Positions 45,200-54,552 are shown, counted from the stretch's first letter. The stretch: 64,000 nucleotides of DNA from DTU013 sp964512095 (GCA_964512095.1 CAZEIH010000015.1:8864-72863), one strand, 5' to 3'. Made by a program: numbers and translations. Notes: generated from the letters alone by a model not told the origin.

Positions 45200-45255
45200 A
45201 ATCCTTAATTTATGAGGAGCGGGGTGAAAGGGCAGTCAACTAACCTCGCAGACAA
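45200..45255 (+). promoter_or_regulatory. Short leader resembling a c-di-AMP (ydaO/yuaA) riboswitch
   Basis: The leader reads ATCCTTAATTTATGAGGAGCGGGGTGAAAGGGCAGTCAACTAACCTCGCAGAC in overlapping pieces that recall ydaO landmarks: CTTAAT, GGAGCGGG, GGGTGAA, and AGTCAACTAACCTCGCAGAC near the 3' side. GCGGGG can pair with CCTCGC. At about 56 bases it is less than half the normal length, so it is either a deleted relic or a compact variant. c-di-AMP riboswitches are known to control cell-wall hydrolases of this kind. Confidence 0.45.
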
Positions 45256-45276
45256 ATAAAAAGAGGGGGATACATA

Positions 45277-46041
45277 ATGCTACAGAAGAAAAAGCTATTG
45301 ACATCAGTTCTTACGCTTTTGTTGATTGCTTTATTATCCACGCAAACGACTTTTGCCTACTCAAACAGAACATTAAAAGTTGGTATGAGAGGCGACGATG
45401 TACACAGTCTTCAGAAGGATCTCAATGAATTGGGATTCATGACTGTTAAACCCACAGGCTATTATGGCCCAATAACAAAGGAAGCTGTCCTTAAAATGCA
45501 AACCCAGTACGACCTGCTAAAGGACGGTATTACAGGAAAACAAACAGTAGGCAAGCTGGATAGCCTTATGGGAAGGACAGCAGAGGACATGCCGGCAGAG
45601 GAAAAGCTTGTAGAGGACAAGCCAGCAGAGAAAGTAGTAGCTTTGACATCCAGGAGTAATTCACGGTCGGTAGATAGCATTATCGATTATGCAAAAAAAT
45701 ACATGGGTGTTAAATATGTTTGGGGAGGAACTACCCCAAAGGGATTTGATTGTTCGGGATTCGTAAAATATGTTTATAATAATTTTGATGTTTCCCTCAA
45801 TAGAAATTCTGCAGCCCAGGCAAAGAACGGAGCTTACATAAAGAAAGGAGCTCTTTTGCCTGGAGATCTAGTGTTTTTCGACACTAACGGAGGAAAAAAC
45901 CGTATCAACCATGTCGGTATCTATATTGGTAACGGAAAGATGATTCACTCTTCATCACTTTATAAGGGAGTTGTCATATCCACTATTAGCAGTGGATTTT
46001 ATTCAAGGACATATATGACAGCTAGAAGGGTACTAAAATAA
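45277..46041 (+). CDS. NlpC/P60 cell-wall hydrolase with peptidoglycan-binding domain
   Basis: A 254-residue secreted endopeptidase. A signal peptide (about residues 1-27, ending TTFAYS) is followed by a PG_binding_1 domain (VGMRGDDVHSLQKDLNELGF, about residues 33-95), a short Glu/Lys/Pro linker with degenerate repeats, and an NlpC/P60 domain (about 132-254). Catalytic Cys is in FDCSGFVKYVY, His in INHVGIYIGNG, and the third polar residue in MIHSSS. It cleaves peptidoglycan stem peptides during growth or spore development. The upstream leader and downstream terminator make it a single-gene unit. Confidence 0.93.
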   Translation: MLQKKKLLTSVLTLLLIALLSTQTTFAYSNRTLKVGMRGDDVHSLQKDLNELGFMTVKPTGYYGPITKEAVLKMQTQYDLLKDGITGKQTVGKLDSLMGRTAEDMPAEEKLVEDKPAEKVVALTSRSNSRSVDSIIDYAKKYMGVKYVWGGTTPKGFDCSGFVKYVYNNFDVSLNRNSAAQAKNGAYIKKGALLPGDLVFFDTNGGKNRINHVGIYIGNGKMIHSSSLYKGVVISTISSGFYSRTYMTARRVLK

Positions 46042-46084
46042 CGTTTGCGCAAGTATGTAAGTAAGATGGATAAGTAAAAGCACT

Positions 46085-46127
46085 AACTTCATGATATTAG
46101 GTAACTGGTGTCATGAAGTTTTTTTTG
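46085..46127 (+). terminator. Intrinsic terminator after the NlpC/P60 gene
   Basis: AACTTCATGA (46085-46094) pairs perfectly with TCATGAAGTT (46111-46120) and is followed by TTTTTT. A strong 10-bp stem. Confidence 0.85.
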
Positions 46128-46165
46128 CATTATTATGAGCACCGCTAATGATAGATTTTATTTTC

Positions 46166-46193
46166 TTTGAGTTTGAGATATAAGTGATATAAT
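46166..46193 (+). promoter_or_regulatory. Promoter of sbcDC
   Basis: TTTGAG (46166-46171), 16 bases, TATAAT (46188-46193), followed by sbcD 33 bases later. The -10 is perfect; the -35 is weak. Confidence 0.55.
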
Positions 46194-46226
46194 CTATATA
46201 TTGATATATACAGGGGGCAAGGATAC

Positions 46227-47654
46227 ATGCGAATCTTGCATACATCTGACTGGCATCTGGGCAGAAGCCTTGAGAATATCAGCAGAATCAGTGAGCAACG
46301 TAGCTTTATTGACTACCTGGTTGATTTGGCAGATGAAAAGGAAATTGATCTTGTTCTAGTTGCCGGTGACATTTATGACACATATAATCCTTCGGCAGCT
46401 GCGGAGGAATTATTCTATGAAGCCATGGACAGGCTTGGCGGTAAAGGGAAGAGGGCTGTTGTTGTTATAGCAGGCAATCATGACAATCCTGACAGGCTAT
46501 GCGCCTCAAGCCCGCTGGCATATAAAAACGGAATAATACTCCTTGGTTACCCGGCAAGTAACCCGGGGGAATACAAAATTGATGCTGGTGGCATCAGCAT
46601 GGTTGATTCGGGACCGGGTTGGCTGGAACTTAATTTGCCGAACTGTAATCATAATACAGTTATACTCACTATGCCGTATCCATCTGAGTCAAGGCTAGAA
46701 GAATTACTTACTGACAAGGCTGAAGAAGACCAACTTCAGAAGGCTTATTCTGAAAAAATCAGGACGATTTTCTCGGAACTCTCCTGTAAATTCAGGGATG
46801 ATACAGTGAATTTAGTCGTTGCTCATCTTTTTTTAATGGGCGGAAGCACATCTGATTCAGAAAGAACACTCCAGGTTGGAGGGGCGATGACTGTCAATCC
46901 TTCAGCGCTGCCGGAAAAAACACATTATGCCGCATTGGGGCATCTCCATAGACCTCAGCAGATACGTAGCGCAGCTTGCCCTGCGTATTATGCCGGATCA
47001 CCGTTAGCATACAGCTTTTCGGAGGCTGACTACAGTAAAGCAGTATTTATTGTTGATACCTTGCCGGGGAAAGAAGCCGCAATAGAGACAGTATACCTAG
47101 ACTGTGGCAAGCCTTTGAGGAAATGGTATGCAGAGGAGGGAATTGGCCAGGTAATAAAGTGGTGTGAGGAAGAGAAGGATTCCAATGCTTGGGTAGATGT
47201 GGAAATATTGACAGACCGTGTACTAACAGTAGATGAGCAAAAAACAATAAGGAGTCTACATCCTGGAATCATTAACATACGCCCGAGACTGATAAACGAA
47301 GAAACCCAGGTGTTAAGCCCAGTTAGCAGGGAAGGTAGAAAAATTGATGACCTGTTCAGTGATTATTACAGATATAGGATGGGAGTTAATATACCGGATG
47401 AATTGATGAAGGCATTTATTGAGATAATCAATGACAATAGCCAGGACAGCGACCAAGTGGATGGCGGTACGGAAGGTAACGTCACGGAAGTTAGCGTCGC
47501 GGAAGTTAGCGACACGGAAAGTAACGTCACGGAAGTTAGCGTCGCGGAAGTTAGCGACATGGAAGGTAGCGTCGCGGAAAGTAGCGTCACAGAAGTTAAC
47601 GTCGCGGATGTTAGCGACATGGAGAGTGGCAATGGGGGAGGTGGTGCCCAATGA
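46227..47654 (+). CDS. sbcD: SbcD, Mre11-type exonuclease subunit
   Basis: A 475-residue metallo-phosphoesterase that, with SbcC, cuts hairpins and protein-blocked DNA ends. Motifs: TSDWHLGRSL (about residues 6-15), VAGDIYDTYNP (about 47-57), VIAGNHDNPDRL (about 82-93), VVAHLF (about 198) and ALGHLHRPQ (about 235-243). The last ~60 residues are not part of the family: ten 15-base units (47481-47630) encode V(T/A)EVS-like pentapeptides, ending in a Gly-rich tail. The stop overlaps sbcC by ATGA, so the repeats sit right before the coupled start. ATG follows a GGGGGC site. Confidence 0.95.
   Translation: MRILHTSDWHLGRSLENISRISEQRSFIDYLVDLADEKEIDLVLVAGDIYDTYNPSAAAEELFYEAMDRLGGKGKRAVVVIAGNHDNPDRLCASSPLAYKNGIILLGYPASNPGEYKIDAGGISMVDSGPGWLELNLPNCNHNTVILTMPYPSESRLEELLTDKAEEDQLQKAYSEKIRTIFSELSCKFRDDTVNLVVAHLFLMGGSTSDSERTLQVGGAMTVNPSALPEKTHYAALGHLHRPQQIRSAACPAYYAGSPLAYSFSEADYSKAVFIVDTLPGKEAAIETVYLDCGKPLRKWYAEEGIGQVIKWCEEEKDSNAWVDVEILTDRVLTVDEQKTIRSLHPGIINIRPRLINEETQVLSPVSREGRKIDDLFSDYYRYRMGVNIPDELMKAFIEIINDNSQDSDQVDGGTEGNVTEVSVAEVSDTESNVTEVSVAEVSDMEGSVAESSVTEVNVADVSDMESGNGGGGAQ
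47481..47630. repeat. 15-nt coding repeat at the 3' end of sbcD
   Basis: Ten units with consensus GTCRCGGAAGTTAGC, arranged partly as a 45-base higher-order unit (three 15-mers) present twice. All keep frame and extend the SbcD tail. Confidence 0.92.
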
Positions 47655-50600
47655 GACCTAAAATCCTTGAAATAGAGGGCCTTCAAAGCTTTACTGAAGC
47701 TCAGATAATAGATTTTGACACACTGGCGGAATCCGGGCTGTTTGGCATATTCGGTCCTACCGGAAGCGGAAAATCCACAATTCTTGATGCCATAACCTTC
47801 GCATTATATGGCAGGGTAAAAAGAGCTGAGGGTGGAACACAGGGGATCATTAATTCCAGGTGTAGGACTGCTAGGGTAGCATACACCTTTGAACTTAACA
47901 GAAACGGTGTCAGAACCACATATAGGATGGAAAGAACCTATCAAAGAAAAAAGAATTCCCTTAACGCTTGTGAACCCAAGGTGGTTCGCCTTATTCAGAT
48001 TACAGAGAGCGAAGAAATACCGCTGTGTGATAAGGCCATGGAGGCAAGTGCCAAAATCAGAGAGCTATTGGGATTGAACAACGATGATTTTACAAGAGCG
48101 GTTGTAATCCCTCAGAACAGTTTTCAGGACTTTCTGATGCTGAACAATTCGGAGCGAAGAGGCATGCTGGAAAGAGTTTTTTATCTGGAGGAATACGGTA
48201 GGCAGCTTAATGATAAAATTTCCAGGAAAATTGCCATACTAAAAAGCAGGATAGATGTGCTAACAGGTGAGCTGTCCGGATATACAGACGCCTCTGAAGA
48301 TGCATTGAAGAAAGCAAAAAGAGAAATGGAAGAGGCTTCTAAGCTAAAGGATGATGTTGAAAGAGAATTGAAGGGGCAGGAAGTCCTATACAATCAGGCA
48401 AAAGAGATTTGGAGCCTGGTGCGGGATATGGAGGATACAGTCAGGAAGGAAAGGGAGCATAAAATACTGGAGCCCGAAATTGTTAGTAAGAGGCAGAAGC
48501 TAGATAAAGCAGTCAAAGCTGATGGCCTTGCCGCCATGATTAATAAAAGTAGAGAACTGCAGCTACAGCTAAATGAGACAAACACCCAGCTACAGAAGGT
48601 CATGGCGGAATTGCCTGGTGAAACCAACAAGCTTACTGAAACAAGGACTCAATATGAAGGAATTAGGCGGGAATCGGCTATACATCAGCCACGGCTTGTG
48701 GAGCAAAGGACTAGGCTATTGGATGCTTTTACAGTGAGACAGGAGATAGCCTCCTTGTCAGCCAGGAGTCATGAGCTGACAGGGTTAGAAAGCAAATCGA
48801 AGAAAGCCATAGACGCTATTATAGAAGATATAAAAGGAGCAGAGGAAGAATATGATCAGCTTAAAAAGAGGCTTGGTGATATAACAAAGGAGACAGAAGC
48901 CCTAAAGACCAAGCCGGAGTACAGGAGTGAAATACAGGCGGGAGCGGTTATCGAGGGAGAGATTGAAAGACTGGATAAGAGTCAGAATCAGCAATTGACG
49001 AGAAAGGCAACCATTGAAAAAGCAACACAGGACATTGAAAAGAAGCTTTCCGATGTACAAAAGGAGATTGAAGATAGTCTAAAAACCCAGGAGGAGCTAT
49101 CGTCAGGCTACCAGGCTCTTACTAAAGCCAAACCGGGAGACAGGGCATCTGTCCTTGGTAAAATGGAGTATGTTCGAACAGCACAAGGCACATATCAGAT
49201 GATGGTGCACAAAAAGAAGGAAATAGACCAGCTGATTGTAAAAAATGAAGCTCAGAAATCTGCTTTGAAGGATTTAGAGCACCTGTGTAAGGAGTTTGAA
49301 GATACCAGGCTGGCAGTTGCTGCTACATGTGAAGAACGCCACAGAGAGCTTGACCAATGCATTAAGGAGCTTGATACACACACGGCATACACCTTGTCCA
49401 CGAAGCTAAAGGAGGGTGAGCCTTGCCCGGTATGCGGTTCGTCCTCTCATCCCATGCCAGCTACTTATGGTAGCTCAGAGGAATTTGGTGTGCTTGAGAA
49501 AAAAGCAGAAGCCGTTGGAGCCATGCTGACCAAAGCTGAGAATGAATTAAAGGAAAGAGAAAAGGATGCCCTTATTTCTGTAGAGAGCCTTAAGGCAAAG
49601 CGGGAGCAGCTGGAACTGTCAATCCGGGAGTTAGAGAACAAGGAGAGAGAATTTGAGGCTGAAGGACAGAAGCTTCCCCAGCGGCTAAAGGGGCTGGAGT
49701 TGGAAATAATATGTCAGGAAATAGATAGGGCGGATGCTTCTATAAAGGAAAAGCTCCAGGCGATTGATGTCTGGGAAAAAGAGCATACTGCGCTCAAGGA
49801 GCAGTTGGACAAACACAATAATGTAATAGGGGCGCTTCTAATCTCGGAAAATGGAATAAAATCTGAGCTTAGAGTCAACCATGACAATGAGAAGCAACTG
49901 AAGGATGAATTAAAGGAAATGTCTGAAAAACTAGATACCATGCGTTTAAGACACTCGGAGTTTCTTGTAAGACATTCAATCATAAGTGCTGTTGCAGAGC
50001 TGAAAAAATTGTCCGAAAATGATAGAAGCCTTAGCAGAATGGAAGATGAGCTTGAGAGAACACGGAAGATGGCCGATGAGGCGAGAAAACGGATTGAACA
50101 GTCAAATGTAGAGCTTACAAAGCTTAATGCTGAGCATATTAAGCTGGAGTCAGACCTGAAGGGCATGACTGACCAGATTAGTGATAAGGAAAGGAGGATT
50201 AATGAACTGACAGGCGGTACTGATATCGAAGAAGGCTTGCGTTCTATTGATGAAAGACTCAAGGGATTTGAAGCTGACGAAGAGAAATATTCACAGAGAC
50301 TTGAAAAGTTTGAAAAGCATTGCAACGAGCTCAATACAAAAAAATCCCTCCTTGATAACCAGTTGAATATCTACAAGGAGAGTCTACAAAATGAAACGGT
50401 AAAGCTTACTACATCTCTTACGGATAATGGTTTTAGTGGGATTGAAGAGGCAGAAGCCAGTATTATCAAGCCTGAGATACAAAAAGCATTAAAGGCTGAG
50501 ATAGAGCAATACGAACAAGTATTAGTAAATTTAGTAGCCCAAAAGCAGCTATTAGAAAAAAAACTAGAGGCCAGAACCATTACCCAGGAAGAGTGGGAAC

Positions 50601-51274
50601 AGATGGAAAAACTATATATGGAGCTTGTTGAGCAATCAAAGAGCGCCGCTTCAGCAAGCGAAGTGGCAAAGAGTAGTTTTAGCAATATTAAGGCAAAGCA
50701 TAAAAGATGGGTAGAGATTAAAAAGGTATATAATGAAGTCAACCATAAATATGGCCTCTTCGATCAGATACAGAAGCTACTGAAGGCACGGCACCGCAAG
50801 GATAACAGCTTCATTGACTACATTGCAGAGGAAAGGCTTAGATATGTTGCTGCGAAGGCATCACAAACACTGGACGACATTACCAGACACAAATACGCAC
50901 TGGAGTTGGACACTGAGTCGGGCTTTATTATAAGGGATAATGCCAATGGAGGAATACACAGGATGGTATCATCTCTATCAGGTGGAGAAACATTCCTTGT
51001 CTCCCTTTCTCTTGCTCTTGCATTATCGGAGCAGATACAGCTTAAGGGGCAAAGTCCGCTGGAGTTTTTCTTTCTTGATGAGGGCTTTGGTACCTTGGAT
51101 CAGGGGCTTCTTGATACCGTATTGGATTCTCTGGAGAGGCTTAGTAGCAATCAGCGTGTAATTGGCGTGATAAGCCATGTACCAGAGCTGAAGGCTCGGA
51201 TGAGTTACCGACTTGCCGTGACACCCCCAACCATTGATGGAGAGGGTAGTACAGTTACAATTGAAAGGGCATAA
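47651..51274 (+). CDS. sbcC: SbcC, Rad50-type ATPase subunit
   Basis: A 1207-residue SMC-like ATPase partner of SbcD. Walker A GPTGSGKST (about residues 35-43) follows the start; QNSFQDFLMLN is the Q-loop area; a very long coiled coil is broken by the zinc hook CPVCG (about 591-595). The C-terminus carries the signature LSGGETFLVSLSLALALSE (about 1108) and Walker B FFLDEGFGTLD (about 1139). Length is slightly above that of other SbcC proteins (about 1000-1100). ATP-driven opening and closing of the dimer regulates SbcD access to DNA ends. It is coupled to sbcD by ATGA. Confidence 0.96.
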   Translation: MRPKILEIEGLQSFTEAQIIDFDTLAESGLFGIFGPTGSGKSTILDAITFALYGRVKRAEGGTQGIINSRCRTARVAYTFELNRNGVRTTYRMERTYQRKKNSLNACEPKVVRLIQITESEEIPLCDKAMEASAKIRELLGLNNDDFTRAVVIPQNSFQDFLMLNNSERRGMLERVFYLEEYGRQLNDKISRKIAILKSRIDVLTGELSGYTDASEDALKKAKREMEEASKLKDDVERELKGQEVLYNQAKEIWSLVRDMEDTVRKEREHKILEPEIVSKRQKLDKAVKADGLAAMINKSRELQLQLNETNTQLQKVMAELPGETNKLTETRTQYEGIRRESAIHQPRLVEQRTRLLDAFTVRQEIASLSARSHELTGLESKSKKAIDAIIEDIKGAEEEYDQLKKRLGDITKETEALKTKPEYRSEIQAGAVIEGEIERLDKSQNQQLTRKATIEKATQDIEKKLSDVQKEIEDSLKTQEELSSGYQALTKAKPGDRASVLGKMEYVRTAQGTYQMMVHKKKEIDQLIVKNEAQKSALKDLEHLCKEFEDTRLAVAATCEERHRELDQCIKELDTHTAYTLSTKLKEGEPCPVCGSSSHPMPATYGSSEEFGVLEKKAEAVGAMLTKAENELKEREKDALISVESLKAKREQLELSIRELENKEREFEAEGQKLPQRLKGLELEIICQEIDRADASIKEKLQAIDVWEKEHTALKEQLDKHNNVIGALLISENGIKSELRVNHDNEKQLKDELKEMSEKLDTMRLRHSEFLVRHSIISAVAELKKLSENDRSLSRMEDELERTRKMADEARKRIEQSNVELTKLNAEHIKLESDLKGMTDQISDKERRINELTGGTDIEEGLRSIDERLKGFEADEEKYSQRLEKFEKHCNELNTKKSLLDNQLNIYKESLQNETVKLTTSLTDNGFSGIEEAEASIIKPEIQKALKAEIEQYEQVLVNLVAQKQLLEKKLEARTITQEEWEQMEKLYMELVEQSKSAASASEVAKSSFSNIKAKHKRWVEIKKVYNEVNHKYGLFDQIQKLLKARHRKDNSFIDYIAEERLRYVAAKASQTLDDITRHKYALELDTESGFIIRDNANGGIHRMVSSLSGGETFLVSLSLALALSEQIQLKGQSPLEFFFLDEGFGTLDQGLLDTVLDSLERLSSNQRVIGVISHVPELKARMSYRLAVTPPTIDGEGSTVTIERA

Positions 51275-51309
51275 AATCATAGATATAAACACAGTATAAG
51301 GTATAAAGT

Positions 51310-51338
51310 TTGCACTTATAACCATATTATTATATAAT
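51310..51338 (+). promoter_or_regulatory. Promoter of the basic protein gene at 51418
   Basis: TTGCAC (51310-51315), 17 bases, TATAAT (51333-51338). It is close to the sigma-A consensus and lies 80 bases before the gene, so the gene is expressed separately from sbcDC. Confidence 0.7.
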
Positions 51339-51417
51339 TGTTATTGTCAGCTTAAGCTTATCGTCATTATTTAACAAGCACAGGCAAATAATAATATATC
51401 CATAGGGGAGTGATAGA

Positions 51418-51777
51418 ATGGCTGTTCAGAAGGATGGAAAAACTGAAAAAAAGGCAGTTGTTAAAGAAAAGAAAACTGTAAAGAAGATTCAGACGGATAA
51501 TGATGTCAAGCGCAAGGCGGTTAAGCTGGTTGTCGCACACCTAAAGAGGAAGCTACCAGAAAATGATTTTACTGGTAGAGAGCTGATAACAAATTGGATT
51601 GATGCTATGAATGAGCTACTTCTTAAGGAAGAATTCGTTTTTATCGAGTATAGCGAAATGAGACGCAACCTTAATGATGTAATTGAACGTACATTTGACG
51701 AAGAACTAAGATTCAAGCTGCGGGACTCGTGGTACAGTCTGGGTAAGGCCCTCGACAAGAAGGTCAAACAGAGATAA
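51418..51777 (+). CDS. Hypothetical small basic protein
   Basis: A 119-residue protein I do not recognise. The first 30 residues are very rich in Lys (EKKAVVKEKKTVKKIQ), then comes a compact, helical-looking domain (VKLVVAHLKRKLPENDFTGRELI, then EYSEMRRNLNDVIERTFDEEL). The Lys-rich tail suggests nucleic-acid binding. It has its own near-consensus promoter and a GGGGAG ribosome site, and a terminator follows at once, so it is a well-defined single gene. Confidence 0.6.
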   Translation: MAVQKDGKTEKKAVVKEKKTVKKIQTDNDVKRKAVKLVVAHLKRKLPENDFTGRELITNWIDAMNELLLKEEFVFIEYSEMRRNLNDVIERTFDEELRFKLRDSWYSLGKALDKKVKQR

Positions 51778-51792
51778 TTCCAGATACATGAG

Positions 51793-51814
51793 CCCGGTGA
51801 AGCCGGGTTTTTTT
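51793..51814 (+). terminator. Intrinsic terminator after the basic protein gene
   Basis: CCCGG (51793-51797) and CCGGG (51803-51807) flank a 5-base loop and are followed by seven T. Confidence 0.7.
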
Positions 51815-51820
51815 ATTGGA

Positions 51821-51849
51821 GATAAACAAGGGTATTACCCTTGTTTATC
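51821..51849 (-). repeat. Perfect palindrome at the end of argH
   Basis: GATAAACAAGGGTA and TACCCTTGTTTATC form a perfect 14-base inverted repeat around one base (51821-51849), directly abutting the argH stop. It has no T-run on the minus strand; it may stabilise the argGH transcript end or act with the neighbouring terminator. Confidence 0.75.
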
Positions 51850-53223
51850 TCATTTGCTCAGAAACTTGCGGCCGCTATCCATAGCGGTCCTTACGCTTTC
51901 AGCAGCGGGCCCTCCTGGGATACTGCGGCCGGAAACACATTTCTCCAGGCTGATCTCAGTATAGACATCAGCCTCTATGTTTGGTGAAAACTCCTTGAAT
52001 TCTTCCATTGTCAGCTGATCTATAGCCTTATTGCTATTTATGCAGTAAAGCACCATTTTTCCAATAATCTCGTGAGCACTGCGAAAGGGTATCCCCTTTT
52101 TCACCAGATAATCAGCAACATCTGTTGCATTGGTAAAGCCGCCCTGTGCTGCATGGTACATATTATCTTTATTTATCTTCATAGTGGATAGCATCTTCAC
52201 AAACACCGGAAGACAAACCTTTACTGTATCAACAGCATCGAAAATGGCTTCCTTGTCCTCCTGCATATCCTTGTTATATGCAAGGGGAAGGGATTTCATC
52301 ATAGTCAATAGTGTGGTAAGGGAGCCATAAACACGTCCCGCTTTTCCTCTGACCAGCTCTGCTACGTCAGGGTTTTTCTTCTGGGGCATGATACTACTGC
52401 CCGTACTGAAGGCATCATCCATTTCTACAAATGAAAACTCTCCAGAGGACCAGAGTATCAGCTCCTCACTAAGTCTGCTTAAATGCATCATTACCATGGA
52501 AAGGCAGGATGCCAATTCAATAGCAAAATCCCTGTCACTTACTCCGTCCAGGCTGTTTTCAGTTATTTCCGAAAATCCTAGCTTGGCTGCTACGAATTCT
52601 CTATCCAGAGGATAGGTGGTTCCGGCCAAGGCCCCTGAACCCAGTGGCATTACGTCTGTTCGCCTAAAGCAATCGTCAAGCCTATCAATATCACGCCTGA
52701 ACATTTGGAAGTAAGCCATCATATGATGAGCTAGGGTTATTGGCTGCGCCCTCTGTAGGTGAGTATATCCGGGCATTATTGTTTTCAGGTTTTTCTCGGA
52801 TATCTCTAAAATAGCCTCCAACAAAGTTGATAGCATTTGCCTCACTTCAATGATCTCATCCTTTAGATACATACGAAGATCCAGAGCAACCTGATCATTT
52901 CGGCTTCTTCCGGTATGAAGCCTTTTGCCGGTATCTCCAATACGCTGGATAAGGAGCTTCTCAATATTCATATGAATATCTTCAGCGTCCACTTCAAAAT
53001 GGACCTTCCCATCCTCTATATCCTTTAGGATACCCTTAAGTGTGCTGCAAATAAGCTCAGCATCAGCCACAGGTATAACGCCGCACCTGCCAAGCATTTC
53101 AGCGTGGGCAATGCTACCTTGTATATCCTGCTTATACATTCTTGAATCGAACCTTATGGAAGAGTGGAAGTCATCCACTAATTTATCTGTACTGGCAGCA
53201 AATCTGCCTCCCCATAGTTTCAT
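51850..53223 (-). CDS. argH: Argininosuccinate lyase ArgH
   Basis: Last step of arginine synthesis: argininosuccinate to arginine plus fumarate. A 457-residue fumarase/aspartase-superfamily protein. It starts MKLWGGRFAAST, has the HTGRSRNDQVALDLR stretch (about residues 105-119) and the catalytic loop with the superfamily signature GSSIMPQKKNPD (about residues 278-289, catalytic Ser). Full length. It follows argG by 8 bases on the same strand, forming an argGH operon under ARG-box control. A perfect palindrome follows the stop. Confidence 0.97.
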   Translation of the reverse strand: MKLWGGRFAASTDKLVDDFHSSIRFDSRMYKQDIQGSIAHAEMLGRCGVIPVADAELICSTLKGILKDIEDGKVHFEVDAEDIHMNIEKLLIQRIGDTGKRLHTGRSRNDQVALDLRMYLKDEIIEVRQMLSTLLEAILEISEKNLKTIMPGYTHLQRAQPITLAHHMMAYFQMFRRDIDRLDDCFRRTDVMPLGSGALAGTTYPLDREFVAAKLGFSEITENSLDGVSDRDFAIELASCLSMVMMHLSRLSEELILWSSGEFSFVEMDDAFSTGSSIMPQKKNPDVAELVRGKAGRVYGSLTTLLTMMKSLPLAYNKDMQEDKEAIFDAVDTVKVCLPVFVKMLSTMKINKDNMYHAAQGGFTNATDVADYLVKKGIPFRSAHEIIGKMVLYCINSNKAIDQLTMEEFKEFSPNIEADVYTEISLEKCVSGRSIPGGPAAESVRTAMDSGRKFLSK

Positions 53224-53231
53224 ATCAGTTA

Positions 53232-54443
53232 CTACTCCTTATCCTGCATCATGAGGGCTCTTACCTTCATGGGAAGTCCAAAAAGGTTGATGAAGCCTTC
53301 GGAATCCTTCTGATTGTAAACCTCGTCTCTTCCAAAGGTAGAGAGCTCTTCACTATACAAAGAATATGGAGACTTAGCTCCCGCGGGAATACAGTTACCC
53401 TTATAGAGCTTCATGCGTACCGTGCCTGTAACAGTTTCCTGAGTACTATCTACAAATGCAGATAGGGCTTCTCTCAAAGGAGTGTACCACTGGCCGTAGT
53501 AAACAAGCTCAGCAAATCTTTGAGCTACAATATCCTTGTAGTGTAAAGTGTCTCTATCCAGACAGAGCAGCTCTAACTCTCTATGAGCGGCATAAAGTAT
53601 AGTTCCTCCGGGTGTTTCATAGACTCCTCTGGATTTCATGCCAACAAGCCTGTTTTCCACCATGTCAATGATACCTACACCGTTTTCACCGCCAAGCTTA
53701 TTGAGTACTTCTACCAGCTCAATTGGTGAGTATTCTTTTCCGTTGACCTTTTTTGGTATACCCTGTTCAAAGTAAATTTCTACATATGTAGGCTTATCGG
53801 GGGCCTTTTCGGGCGATACCATGAGCTTAAGCATTTTATCATACTGGGGCTCATTCCAGGGATCTTCCAGGTCGGAGCCTTCGTGGCTCAAATGCCAGAG
53901 GTTTCTATCCATACTGTAGTTGTCCTTCTTTGAAACAGGTATGGGAATATTTCTTTCATTAGCATAATCTATGGCATCTTCTCTTGATTTAATGTCCCAG
54001 ATTCTCCAGGGAGCAATAATCTTTAAGTGTGGTGCCAAAGCCTTTATTGTCAGCTCAAATCTGACCTGGTCATTCCCCTTACCGGTGGCACCGTGACATA
54101 TAGCTGTTGCGCCTTCCTTAAGAGCTATCTCTACAAGCCTTTTAGCTATAATCGGCCGTGCAAAGGAGGTGCCTAGAAGATATTTTCCCTCATACACCGC
54201 ATTTGCTTTTATGGTGGGGTACACGAAGTCGGTTATGAACTCTTCTCTTAGGTCTTCAATGAATATTTTGCTTGCTCCGGTCTTTATAGCTTTTTCATTG
54301 AGTGGAGCCAGTTCTTCTCCCTGTCCCACATCGCCAGCTACAGCAATTACTTCATAGTCGTAGTTTTCTTTCAACCATGGGATGATGATGGATGTATCCA
54401 ATCCTCCTGAATAAGCAAGTACTACCTTTTCCTTTTGACTCAT
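53232..54443 (-). CDS. argG: Argininosuccinate synthase ArgG
   Basis: Joins citrulline and aspartate, using ATP, to argininosuccinate. A 403-residue protein with the N-type ATP pyrophosphatase loop AYSGGLDTS (about residues 9-17), the citrulline/aspartate region GATGKGNDQVRFE (about 117-129) and KEGATAICHGATGKG. Full length. On the minus strand GGAGG precedes ATG by 7 bases. The promoter about 110 bases upstream carries an ARG box, so arginine through ArgR/AhrC should repress it. argH follows. Confidence 0.97.
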   Translation of the reverse strand: MSQKEKVVLAYSGGLDTSIIIPWLKENYDYEVIAVAGDVGQGEELAPLNEKAIKTGASKIFIEDLREEFITDFVYPTIKANAVYEGKYLLGTSFARPIIAKRLVEIALKEGATAICHGATGKGNDQVRFELTIKALAPHLKIIAPWRIWDIKSREDAIDYANERNIPIPVSKKDNYSMDRNLWHLSHEGSDLEDPWNEPQYDKMLKLMVSPEKAPDKPTYVEIYFEQGIPKKVNGKEYSPIELVEVLNKLGGENGVGIIDMVENRLVGMKSRGVYETPGGTILYAAHRELELLCLDRDTLHYKDIVAQRFAELVYYGQWYTPLREALSAFVDSTQETVTGTVRMKLYKGNCIPAGAKSPYSLYSEELSTFGRDEVYNQKDSEGFINLFGLPMKVRALMMQDKE

Positions 54444-54552
54444 ATCAATTCCTCCGCATCTATGCTAGAATAATTAGTGTGTGATGTATACCGTATGGTC
54501 ATTTTATCACATTGTACATCCTAAACATTAATATTGTAGTAAATTTAAAATA

